Origin: Psychromonas arctica DSM 14288
GTDB taxonomy: Bacteria; Pseudomonadota; Gammaproteobacteria; Enterobacterales; Psychromonadaceae
NCBI RefSeq assembly: GCF_000482725.1
Contig: NZ_AXWP01000030.1
Location: forward strand, 23,831 to 87,830
Reading direction: 5' to 3'
DNA length: 64,000 nucleotides
Position numbers and translations under genes: made by a program. Shown here one piece after another: positions 30,487 to 39,192 of this stretch. A model generated the notes under the pieces. That model was not told where the DNA came from. It did no database searches and worked only from the letters and a program-made list of their open reading frames with translations. Position 1 is the first letter of the stretch; every line of letters begins with the position of its first letter.

Positions 30487-31899
30487 TTAATCGCTAAGCA
30501 AATTCTTTTTAATAATGAAAAGACGATTACTATCTATGGTGTTTTTATCCAGATACTTTTGCTCTAATTTCCCGTCCGTTGACCAAGTCGCAAAATCATC
30601 ATCATTTAATACGCCTAAGTGTTGATCATCAATAATCCATAAACCTTCCATTTTATCGTGTGCGTAACCCACTTCATTAACCATATCAATGATCAACTTT
30701 TTAGTGACCGGTTTAATACCCTTTTCAGCGAGCGCATCCCAGCCTTTTTCCTGTGCATACTGCTCTAATGTCAGTCCATCAATCAATAATCCACGGCTCT
30801 CATCATGCATAATGGTTGAAGATAAAGCCACCTTAGATAATGCGGTTCCTGAGCGAAGATCAATACGATAGATTTGCTTTTGTGCATTAGGGTTTGCATT
30901 TTTAGGCCCGCCAAACAGAAAACTGCCATCTCGTTCAATGACTAAAAACTTATTGGCTGTCAATGCGGCGATTTCAGAGTTTGCATTCTCATTTTTCTGT
31001 TGGCGATACAAATACTGCTCAGTTTCACCATTATTTAAATTGATACTAACAATCCGTGTAAGGTCGCCTTTTTGTGCTGCTTTATTAGGGTTTTTCATGG
31101 TGGATTGCATAATACCCACCAGCGTACTTTCATCAGGTGTGATCGCCAACCCTTCCATACCGCGATTAGCACGACGATGTTGAAAGACAGCAGGTAAATG
31201 CAATAAAGCACGACTATCATCTTTGAACGCATTAATACGAGTCATCTCTATACCATTATGATCAAAGTGAACAATATGTGGGCCGTATTCATCACTTACC
31301 CAAAATGTGCCATCTTTTAAAGCGACTAATCCTTCACCGTCCAGCCCATAATCATCTAACTTAATAGGGTTTGAGGTTACGTTATACGGTAATTTATCAT
31401 TAACTAACACCGGGTTTCCATCTGCATGGTAAGGTGTTTCACCTGTCCCTCCCAATGCAGAACTATTAGGTAAACCAGAGATCAGACTGCCATCCGGACG
31501 TTTTAATAAAATGTCTTTTAACTGCACAATCTTGCCGTTAGTTTTTACTTCAAATAAACCAATGCGTGGCGTGAAATCTGCCACTGGAAAGCTTTTACCT
31601 TTTCCATAATCACCTTGGTGGTTCGCATTGGGGCCACGATCTGTTAACGCATAAAACTGGTTAGCTTGTGTAGGGTGAGCAGTCATTGCTGAACCATAGC
31701 CTCCGTTGCGGATCTCAAGGGGCAATTGTGTTTTTGCATCTTTTAAGTCGGCACGTAATACAGAATGGGGTAATTCACTGCCTAGCTGAGGAAACGTTTC
31801 TAAAATCTCATCCATCTCTGCGGCTATCCCTCGATTAACATAACCAAATAACACCACTGCAGAAAGCACACTCACTAAACCTATTTTATTTATTAACAT
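30487..31899 (-). CDS. Secreted phytase-like / esterase-like beta-propeller protein
   Basis: 470 residues. A signal peptide (KIGLVSVLSAVVLFGYV, cleaved after GIAA) is followed by the pattern of the 'esterase-like activity of phytase' family: GGYGSAMTAHPTQANQFYALTDRGPNA near residue 65, RIGLFEV, DGEGLVALKDGTFWVSDEYGP near 185, NRGMEGLAITPDE, LVIERDGSF and DKMEGLWIIDDQHLGVLNDDDF. Members are periplasmic or extracellular proteins of unsettled substrate, possibly phosphoesters. It stands alone, with a palindrome downstream. Confidence 0.8.
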   Translation of the reverse strand: MLINKIGLVSVLSAVVLFGYVNRGIAAEMDEILETFPQLGSELPHSVLRADLKDAKTQLPLEIRNGGYGSAMTAHPTQANQFYALTDRGPNANHQGDYGKGKSFPVADFTPRIGLFEVKTNGKIVQLKDILLKRPDGSLISGLPNSSALGGTGETPYHADGNPVLVNDKLPYNVTSNPIKLDDYGLDGEGLVALKDGTFWVSDEYGPHIVHFDHNGIEMTRINAFKDDSRALLHLPAVFQHRRANRGMEGLAITPDESTLVGIMQSTMKNPNKAAQKGDLTRIVSINLNNGETEQYLYRQQKNENANSEIAALTANKFLVIERDGSFLFGGPKNANPNAQKQIYRIDLRSGTALSKVALSSTIMHDESRGLLIDGLTLEQYAQEKGWDALAEKGIKPVTKKLIIDMVNEVGYAHDKMEGLWIIDDQHLGVLNDDDFATWSTDGKLEQKYLDKNTIDSNRLFIIKKNLLSD

Positions 31900-32138
31900 T
31901 GGAGACCTTAAGGTTGATTATTTTATGCCTTAAAAGTACGTAATAAATATGACGATTTAATGAATTCTGTAGATAAATAACGAACAATGGCGATCTAAAA
32001 CATCGCTAATGTGGGTTTTGATGAAGAAGAGAAATAAAGCGAATAAAGCATAGTTAATCGATCTATTTGGAAGTACTTAAAACAACCATAACTTAGTAGC
32101 AGAGTCACGGAATAGTGAGTCATAAAAGAATCTAGTCA

Positions 32139-33890
32139 TTAATCTACTTTACCAAGCTCTGATTCCTTGAGGGATGTTTCATTGTCGATTAATGCTTCAT
32201 TACTACCGAGTGATTGATTGCGATTTATTTGATTAGAATCTGACTCATAAAAATGAATCGAGCTTCGCTCTGGATCTTTTGATTGATACATAGCATGGTC
32301 AGCTTTTTCAATTAAATCAACCGATGTTGTCGCATCATCCGGATATATCGCGATGCCAATAGACGAGCCTATTTGTAGATGATTATCATCGATTTCAATA
32401 GGCTCTTTAATGGAATTAATAATACGTTCAGCAAGGTGCAATATTTCCTCTTTATGTAACGGATTATCCATCACAAAAATAAACTCATCCCCACCCAAGC
32501 GAGCGACAATATCAGACTGCCTAACCAAGTCTAACAATCGACTAGAGATAACTTTAAGTAATTCGTCACCAGTATTATGACCAAAGGAATCATTAATTAA
32601 TTTAAACCCATCGAGGTCTAAAAACATGACCGCGAGTTTATTATGCCTACGTTTACTACCAATGATTTTTTGACCCAAACGTTCCATTAACAAAGTACGG
32701 TTAGGTAAATCTGTTAATGCATCATAAAAAGCTAAATGCTTTAAACTCTCATCTTTATGCCAAAGATCGGTAATATCACTGAACACAGAAATATACCTGA
32801 TTGTTTTACCCTCTTCGTCTTTCACCATACTGATATTTAAACGGACTAAAAAGATATCTCCACTTTTACGACGGTTCCAGATCTCGCCAGACCACTTACC
32901 ATGTTTTTTTAGTTCTGCCCATAAAGCCGTATAAAAATCATCATTTTGTCGATAAGACTTCAAAATATTCGGAGTTAAACCAATCGCTTCTTCAGCGGAA
33001 TAACCAGTAATATGAGTAAAAGCAGGATTCACAGACAAAATAAATCCGTTAATATCGGTAATCAAGACGCCATCAACAGTACTATCAAACACACAGGTTG
33101 CTAACTTTAATTGCGCCTCTGTTTCTTTTAATTCGGTCACTTCGCTGGATTGAATAGCAAACCCGATTACCGATCCATCACTATCAAAATCAGGAATATA
33201 CTGCGCAAGGATACTACCTTTAGTACCATCTGTTTTTTGCAGTGTACGTTCAAAACGCTGTGCTTTTCCGGCTAAAACATTTTTAATGTGTGGTTCATTT
33301 AAGCTATACAGCGCTTCCCCTGCCAACTCCTTAAAAGAGATACCGATAAGGTCTTTAGGGTGTTGAGTATGCCATTCACTAAAGGCTTTATTTGCAAATT
33401 GGCAATTGAGTTCTTTATCCCAATAACCAATCATATTGGGCATAGAGTCGATCAATTTAGTAATAAACTGATGCTCATGTTGATCTGATTGATGTGCCTG
33501 TTTGGATTGTACTAATTGTGCTTTATAGCGTTGCAATAAGCCGTGTAAGTAAGAAATATAACTGCAAATAATAATAAATAAGGACATTTCCAAAAGATCG
33601 AAAACATTATTAATCAGGGGATATGTCGATATTAAGGGCCAAATAAAAAATAACGTAAAAGGCGTTAAGAAGGTTGCGATAAAGCCTGCGGCGATACCAC
33701 CGTATAATGTTGCTAATATGACCGCTGGATAAAAAATAAACCAAGTGATCTCTTTTTCAATAAACGGTAACGACCAAGTAAGTAACAGAGAAGCAAAACT
33801 GATTAACACCAGTGCAATGATAAAGTGTTTAACATGTTTTAAGCAAAAAGATTGCGCATTAACGATGCCGATATTTTTCATTCCATTCAT
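32139..33890 (-). CDS. Diguanylate cyclase with membrane region and two PAS domains
   Basis: About 583 residues. The N-terminal part has four hydrophobic helices (about 20-125), a MASE/DUF4118-like sensor. Two PAS domains follow (about 145-260 with MIGYWDKELNCQFANKAF, and 275-385 with STVDGVLITDINGFILSVN), then a GGDEF domain (about 410-570) with the intact catalytic RLGGDEFIFVM and the inhibitory RxxD five residues before it (RQSD). It should make c-di-GMP and be product-inhibited. The ATG at 33890 was chosen because AGAGGTGG precedes it. Confidence 0.9.
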   Translation of the reverse strand: MNGMKNIGIVNAQSFCLKHVKHFIIALVLISFASLLLTWSLPFIEKEITWFIFYPAVILATLYGGIAAGFIATFLTPFTLFFIWPLISTYPLINNVFDLLEMSLFIIICSYISYLHGLLQRYKAQLVQSKQAHQSDQHEHQFITKLIDSMPNMIGYWDKELNCQFANKAFSEWHTQHPKDLIGISFKELAGEALYSLNEPHIKNVLAGKAQRFERTLQKTDGTKGSILAQYIPDFDSDGSVIGFAIQSSEVTELKETEAQLKLATCVFDSTVDGVLITDINGFILSVNPAFTHITGYSAEEAIGLTPNILKSYRQNDDFYTALWAELKKHGKWSGEIWNRRKSGDIFLVRLNISMVKDEEGKTIRYISVFSDITDLWHKDESLKHLAFYDALTDLPNRTLLMERLGQKIIGSKRRHNKLAVMFLDLDGFKLINDSFGHNTGDELLKVISSRLLDLVRQSDIVARLGGDEFIFVMDNPLHKEEILHLAERIINSIKEPIEIDDNHLQIGSSIGIAIYPDDATTSVDLIEKADHAMYQSKDPERSSIHFYESDSNQINRNQSLGSNEALIDNETSLKESELGKVD

Positions 33891-34271
33891 GCCCACCTCT
33901 TTTATTATTAGCATAAATATAACATTGTACTAATAAATGACATTCACCAACGACATGTTTATTTTGATTTAGTAGCCCCAAAAACATAGAAAAAATTATA
34001 AAAAAGAACAAATATCGTACAATAAAATAGCCTATTTTGAGGTAAAAGTTAATTTAAATACGTTATCTTGCTAAGGAAGATTGATCCGTCATTGATTATT
34101 ACTCTCATTGCATAGAATAAATGGGCCTTCAGCAGTGGCTTGTAAGATGACTAAGATGACGATCATGTGATTGTAATGAGAAGAGCTTGTTATCAAAGAA
34201 CTTTACAATAAAAAGACCCTGTAATGGAAAAGCTGAGGATTATCATGAGTCATCTTTAAGTACAGGTATTA
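33891..34271. other. Intergenic region, no gene supported
   Basis: About 380 bp between the diguanylate cyclase start and the gene remnant at 34272. It is AT-rich, with no open frame or hairpin I can support. It must contain the promoter of the cyclase gene at its left end. Confidence 0.4.
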
Positions 34272-34421
34272 TTAAATTAAAATAGATCTGCGATTGGTAT
34301 AAGCATCTGATTGTTTGATAACCAGGCTTGATTGGTGCCAATTGTTAATTTCAAATTTTTTATCTTCGATTTTATTTAAAATTAATTTCGACATTCCTTG
34401 ACCAACGGTATGTTTTTTAGT
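34272..34421 (-). pseudogene. C-terminal remnant of an unidentified gene
   Basis: On the minus strand, 49 codons stay open from just after an in-frame TAG (34422-34424) to a TAA (34272-34274). The peptide has protein-like composition, for example TKKHTVGQGMSKLILNKIED and INNWHQSSLVIKQ. No start or N-terminal part is present, and an IS200/IS605-type element lies about 100 bp upstream. I read it as the tail of a gene broken by insertion and decay. The family is not recognised. Confidence 0.35.
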
Positions 34422-34521
34422 CTAACCTGATTATGGTAAAAGAGTATTTGAACTAGAACCCGTTATAGAGCAAAAATAAAACCTGTTCCAGTGATTTTTA
34501 TTAGTCACCTAAAAGGTTAAA

Positions 34522-35030
34522 ACCATCGGCTTTAGCCGGTCAGCTTTAGCTATAATCTCTCTATTAGTGTTAGGAGGTAGTTATAGATTATAGATATGGC
34601 AGTCATACAGTTTTTAAAATTCAATATCACTTTGTTTTTGTGACTGAATATAGATACCAAGTATTACAAGGTGATATTGGTTTGAAAGTAAGAGAATTAG
34701 TTCTGCAAACATGTAATGCCTTTTCAATTGAAATTTTGAAAGGAGTTGTGAGTAAGGATCATGTTCATCTTGTAATTTCAGCGCCACCGAATATGGCACC
34801 CAGTGAAACAATGAGAAGAATTAAAGGGCGTTCATCTGCTAAATTATTTGAGAGTTTCCCCGATCTTAAAAAGAGATATTGGGGACATCATTTCTGGGCT
34901 AGGGGATACTTCTGTGTAACATCAAGAGATGTTACAGAAGAAATAATTAAAGAATATCTAGAGCACCACTTTGAAGTTAAAGGTGACGACAATTTTAGAA
35001 CAGAAGGTTAATTCAACGGGTCTTTAGTCC
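34522..35030 (+). mobile_element. IS200/IS605-type insertion element
   Basis: A single tnpA gene lies between two subterminal hairpins of the kind this family uses instead of terminal inverted repeats. The left one is at 34522-34540 (ACC-ATC-GGC, loop TTTA, GCC-GGT, with a bulge). The right one is at 35018-35030 (GG-TC, loop TTTA, GT-CC). Both share the CTTTAG core. No tnpB is present. Exact ends were not determined, and about 30 in-frame codons after tnpA (35012-35110) may also belong to the element. Confidence 0.7.
34583..35011 (+). CDS. tnpA: IS200/IS605 TnpA, Y1 HUH transposase (start codon unclear)
   Basis: About 142 residues, the family length. The HUH metal site is HVHLVIS (near residue 60), and the catalytic Tyr is in IIKEYLEHHFE (near 128). 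The N-terminus DYRYGSHTVFKIQYHFVFVTE is typical of the family, but it has no ATG: a well-spaced GGAGG (34573-34577) is followed by ATA at 34583. The only canonical start is GTG 34640, which would remove the conserved first strand. Either ATA is used or the gene was inactivated by an ATG-to-ATA change. Confidence 0.75.
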   Translation: MDYRYGSHTVFKIQYHFVFVTEYRYQVLQGDIGLKVRELVLQTCNAFSIEILKGVVSKDHVHLVISAPPNMAPSETMRRIKGRSSAKLFESFPDLKKRYWGHHFWARGYFCVTSRDVTEEIIKEYLEHHFEVKGDDNFRTEG

Positions 35031-35157
35031 ATAAAACAAAACCAATAGAAATAAAAAAGCGCAGAACACGTCAATCTGTAGCAAGTAAAAGATTGCCAAT
35101 GAAAGAAAGTTAATTCGAATCACTATAGCGTATTTGAGAGATTAATATGGTGGTAGA

Positions 35158-35190
35158 AAAAAGCTTGAAAACAATATTTTCAAGCTTTTT
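35158..35190 (-). terminator. Bidirectional intrinsic terminator
   Basis: AAAAAGCTTGAAAA pairs perfectly with TTTTCAAGCTTTTT over a 5-nt loop. On the minus strand it ends the Nramp-like gene (93 bp after its stop). On the plus strand it can stop transcription leaving the IS element. Confidence 0.85.
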
Positions 35191-35282
35191 ATTTATCGAA
35201 GTATTAAGTAACACTTTGAAAATTTATAATAGACTATGAATCATGGTTTATAGATCAAGAGTTAGGTTAAGAGATGTTTAAG

Positions 35283-36515
35283 TTATAACATTTTCCACAC
35301 CACAAACGTCACTGCAAACCCCACTAAATACAATAAGCCCAGCCAACTTAAACTACGTAGTAATAAACTATGTTTAATACTTGCTTCAGAACGTACTAAT
35401 TTAAAGTTAAGCCAAGCAAATACCGGTGTGGTCACAAACGCCAGGGTCATCGCAAACGTCAGCATCGGAGCAAGTGACGATTTAAAGAATAAAATAACCG
35501 CCATCCCTGTAAAGGATTGTAATAATAACCAAATATTCAAACTGTGTTTAGACTGCTTAAAACCTAATAGTTTATGAGATTCGTTAAGGGTACGAGCATA
35601 ACCATCTAAGACGGTCAAAGTCGTACCAAACAGGCATAAAAAAGCAATCACGGACACTAAAGGGCGAGCCCATTCGCCAATGGTAAGTGCATACATATCG
35701 ATAAGTTGCTTAGCAAATGCCACGCCCCCTAAGACAACAGTACTACTTTGCCCATATTGAACCAATACACCTAACCCAAAAAAGACTAACGCAAGCCCCG
35801 CCGTTAACCAGTAACCAACATTAAAGTCGAGCAAACCTTGTTTTCTTGTGATCACTTGCTGCGCTTGTTTTTCTTTCAACCATAATGAGCTCAATGCAGA
35901 TACTTCAATAGGTGCTGGCATCCATCCCATCAACGCCACCATGAAGCTAAGCATCACTAATTCATAGGGAGAAGGACCCACATAATCAACAGGTGCCATC
36001 GCACCATTATTGAATGCGATAATAAAAGCAATCACAGTGGTAATTGTTAGGATAACCATAATCACTTTGGCGACATTATCTAACGCTTTAAAGTGCCCGA
36101 GTAATAAAATGACTAAACATACAGCTAAAATCAACCAGCATAATAAAGTAATAGAAACACCTACGGGTAATGCGTAATGCAACAGGCTAGCGGTTAATAA
36201 AATCACCCCAGCCGTATTCACTATCGCGGCGATTATATTAAGTACAATAAAGCTATAGAAAAACCATGGGCCTCTACTTTGATAACCTTCAATTAAACTT
36301 TTACCTGTGGCCAATGTATATTCAACACCGAAACGAAAGAAAGGGTATTTAAGGACATTAACAGCAACAATTAACCATAATAATTGCCAACCAAAAATAG
36401 CACCAGCTTGGGTTGAAGCAACGAGATGGGAACCACCAATGGCAGCAGTTGCCATTAATATACCGGGGCCAAAAGCATTAAGACGAGATTTGAGAGTTGA
36501 TACGGATTGATTCAT
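35283..36515 (-). CDS. Nramp-superfamily transporter lacking the standard metal motifs
   Basis: 410 residues with eleven hydrophobic segments. The fold is clear from FGPGILMATAAIGGSHLVASTQAGAIFGWQLL-type sequence at the N-terminus, which aligns with the MntH helix containing DPGN. Here that position reads GGSH. The second metal-binding helix, normally MPH, reads GWMPAPIEVSALSSLW near residue 190, so the His is replaced. The protein keeps the LeuT-like architecture, but the Asp, Asn and His that bind Mn2+/Fe2+ are missing, so substrate and coupling ion are uncertain. It is a single-gene unit. Confidence 0.8.
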   Translation of the reverse strand: MNQSVSTLKSRLNAFGPGILMATAAIGGSHLVASTQAGAIFGWQLLWLIVAVNVLKYPFFRFGVEYTLATGKSLIEGYQSRGPWFFYSFIVLNIIAAIVNTAGVILLTASLLHYALPVGVSITLLCWLILAVCLVILLLGHFKALDNVAKVIMVILTITTVIAFIIAFNNGAMAPVDYVGPSPYELVMLSFMVALMGWMPAPIEVSALSSLWLKEKQAQQVITRKQGLLDFNVGYWLTAGLALVFFGLGVLVQYGQSSTVVLGGVAFAKQLIDMYALTIGEWARPLVSVIAFLCLFGTTLTVLDGYARTLNESHKLLGFKQSKHSLNIWLLLQSFTGMAVILFFKSSLAPMLTFAMTLAFVTTPVFAWLNFKLVRSEASIKHSLLLRSLSWLGLLYLVGFAVTFVVWKML

Positions 36516-37217
36516 GAAGCGCTCTAGATGTGCATTAATATGGCCAGCTAAGATACAGAAATTAACAGCAATAAAAAAGAGTAAGTCACTACTTTAAAAG
36601 ACTTAATGAAAGAAAAGCTTAAAGATAAGTTTACCGGTTTAACTATTTTTATATTTGATCCGTTACTCGACATCTGCACCTTCAATCCCCCTCAACAGCA
36701 GCACAACAATATGACGGACTGCGCTCTAATTCATTGAAAATAGACACTATCAATAAACTGTACCGTTACAGTTGCTGATAATGGCTGTTTCACCTTATTT
36801 TTGGCGTTTATTATTTTTCTTAAAAACATTTCGATCAAGATAAACGGCTTAAATACTCCAATATGCTTAGTGTAATCAATCACCCATTTCACAACTTTAA
36901 TTTATTATTGATTGCGAACAAGCTAACTCTCTCCACCCCGCTGAATGCAAGCCCTGCAGATTCATTTGAACATCTAAAAGAAGATGTTATTAAAAGTAGC
37001 TTCTATATCAGTAACCTATAAAAACTGGGTGGAGATGAAAACTGAACGAAGGTTCAAGATATTTATTGATAATCGCTTGATTATGGTTTGATTGGGACTT
37101 GATCATAAAAATAGGGTTGATATAGAACACTTTATTTTGTCAATTAATCATGTAACATCAATTTTAAACCTCATAAAGTAATGGTAATAATGGATATAAC
37201 CAAAATTTTGATCAATT
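36516..37217. other. Intergenic region with one doubtful small ORF
   Basis: About 700 bp. A 52-codon ORF (36863-37021, plus strand, beginning MLSVINHPFHNF and ending FYISNL) has plausible composition but no ribosome binding site and no family that I know, so I do not call it a gene. No terminators or repeats are evident. Confidence 0.35.
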
Positions 37218-38942
37218 ATGCAGATATATGATTTGTTGAATAACAAAATCAGCTTAAAAGCTTTTAACGTTTTTGTCTTCGTTAGTCTTTTCATCGTTAT
37301 ATTTTCAGGTCTTTATTACCAATACAACGCCGCCAATCACAGCACCTCAGCAAACTTCCACAATAACAACTACAACAAATCATTAGAAATCAGAGAAAAA
37401 TTCAGGTTAATTTTCGATAAGTTAGAATATCAGTTTATCCAAGCGGAAGCTGAAAATCTTGAAAAGCTTGATTTATTATATGAGTTATATGGCAATCAAA
37501 AAGAAAATTTCGACTTAAAAAATGCTGAAAATATATTAAACAAAAATGTACAGTTTGGTAAGTATGAAATTTTCATGATCAACAAAGATTATATTATTGA
37601 AAAAGCATCATATGAAAAAGAAATAGGGCTAAATTTAGGGCAATTTAAAATTGTAAAAGATCTCTTTGACGATATGTTCAGCAAAAAGATAAAAGTAGAC
37701 ATCTCTTCTCCTAAACTAGATATTGATTCAAGATTAAAAAGGTATTTAATTAAATTATCTGGTGATCAAAAATATATTCTTCAGATAGGCTTTTCTCTGG
37801 ATTATAGTTCTGAAATAAATAAGCAATTACATTACCTTAGCTCAGACACGAGTAAGACGAGCTTATATCTCGCCACTGAGTTTTTTATACAAGATATTGA
37901 TGTGAAGTCCGGAGATTTTAAGTCTAAAGATGAGCATAATGAATATTGCAGGAAGATCACAAAAGAGTTCTTATTGGATATTAACATTGCATTAAAAGAC
38001 CCAAAAATAGAGCAGCTTGCCAATATAGATACAAGAACAATCAGCTTAAATAAAGCATTAGAAAAAATAATCCCCTTAAATGAAACATTAATAAGCTTTG
38101 TGGATAAACAAGACAATAAAGTCAATTCTTACTCGGCTACCGGCTCATTATTTGGCAAAGAAAGTGGCACTTTGCTATTTATTAAAACCTCTTTTCCGCT
38201 AGCCCCCTTAGATAAAAGCTTAAAAAACAACCTTAATACATTTTTGTTTATAACTATTTTAGTATTACTTTTTTTGATTATTTTTGAGTGTTTTAAACAA
38301 AAACAAATAACATCAAAAATAACCTCAATCACCAAAGTTATTAAAAATAATGAAATGATTAATGATGAAACATCTGCGATTAAAGACATCAGTCTATTAA
38401 TCGATAGCTATAATCAGATGTTAAGTGAATTAAATTACCAAATTAAAATGAATAAAGAACTCTCCTATATAGACTCGCTAACAGAGATTAAAAATAGAAA
38501 AGCTTACGATGAAAAAATAGAGGAATTAGTTTCTTTATATAAAAGATATGGCACGACATTTTCAATCGCTATTTTTGATGCCGATGATTTTAAAGAGATA
38601 AATGATACTTACGGTCATAGCTTTGGAGATACTGTATTAAAAAATATCGCGAAAGCATTACAATCTAGCATTAGAAATGGCGATATGGTTTATCGCATAG
38701 GGGGAGAGGAATTTATTGTCATCTTCCCAAGTACTACCTTGGAAGAAAGTAAAACCGTTATTGAAAAAATAAGAAAGAAAGTAGATATTAGCCTGAATAC
38801 TGAGAATAAGGTTAAAATCACGCTCAGCATTGGCTTAACAGAAATTAGTGATCAGGATTCTAAAGATTCCATTTTCAAAAAAATCGATAGATTCTTATAT
38901 GTCTCTAAAGGAAGTGGCAAAAATTGCGTCACATCAGGTTAA
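37218..38942 (+). CDS. Diguanylate cyclase with periplasmic sensor
   Basis: 574 residues. One transmembrane helix at 20-38 (FVFVSLFIVIFSGLYY) and a second at about 340-358 (FLFITILVLLFLIIF) bracket a roughly 300-residue periplasmic region that looks like a double-Cache sensor (YEIFMINKDYIIEKASY). A short linker leads to a GGDEF domain with DSLTEIKNRKAYDEK and the catalytic YRIGGEEFIVIF (GGEEF is active). The inhibitory RxxD site is present (RNGD). It should convert a periplasmic signal into c-di-GMP. It is markedly AT-rich with many Lys and Asn codons, more so than its neighbours. Confidence 0.9.
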   Translation: MQIYDLLNNKISLKAFNVFVFVSLFIVIFSGLYYQYNAANHSTSANFHNNNYNKSLEIREKFRLIFDKLEYQFIQAEAENLEKLDLLYELYGNQKENFDLKNAENILNKNVQFGKYEIFMINKDYIIEKASYEKEIGLNLGQFKIVKDLFDDMFSKKIKVDISSPKLDIDSRLKRYLIKLSGDQKYILQIGFSLDYSSEINKQLHYLSSDTSKTSLYLATEFFIQDIDVKSGDFKSKDEHNEYCRKITKEFLLDINIALKDPKIEQLANIDTRTISLNKALEKIIPLNETLISFVDKQDNKVNSYSATGSLFGKESGTLLFIKTSFPLAPLDKSLKNNLNTFLFITILVLLFLIIFECFKQKQITSKITSITKVIKNNEMINDETSAIKDISLLIDSYNQMLSELNYQIKMNKELSYIDSLTEIKNRKAYDEKIEELVSLYKRYGTTFSIAIFDADDFKEINDTYGHSFGDTVLKNIAKALQSSIRNGDMVYRIGGEEFIVIFPSTTLEESKTVIEKIRKKVDISLNTENKVKITLSIGLTEISDQDSKDSIFKKIDRFLYVSKGSGKNCVTSG

Positions 38943-38960
38943 CGACAGATAATAAATTGT

Positions 38961-39038
38961 AAGTTTAGCTTAGCTCCGTCTAGCTCAGTTCCATCTAGCT
39001 CAATATAGTTCGATTTAATTCAGTTTAGCTCAATATGG
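38961..39038. repeat. Degenerate short direct repeats (TAGCTCA-type)
   Basis: Between the cyclase and the MFS gene, TAGCTCA or TAGCTTA recurs five to six times in 78 bp, twice as TAGCTCAATAT. The copies are imperfect and irregularly spaced, so this is an old or unstable repeat tract and not a CRISPR. Confidence 0.45.
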
Positions 39039-39192
39039 CAGCATCAAACTCCCCCATTAAACCTCTTATTAAATGTTTAACAATGCGCTCCCAACAACTC
39101 TAGCTCAACCGTTCTAGTCAAATCTCACCCACTAATACTATGGATAACTGCGTTGCACTGCATAAGCATTAGAATCTTTAGGGGGAATATTT

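Noticed and set aside
36863..37021. 52-codon plus-strand ORF
   Set aside because: It lacks a ribosome binding site and shows no recognisable protein feature.
38961..39038. Possible CRISPR-like repeat tract
   Set aside because: Repeats are 7-11 bp and irregularly spaced, without uniform spacers or cas genes.
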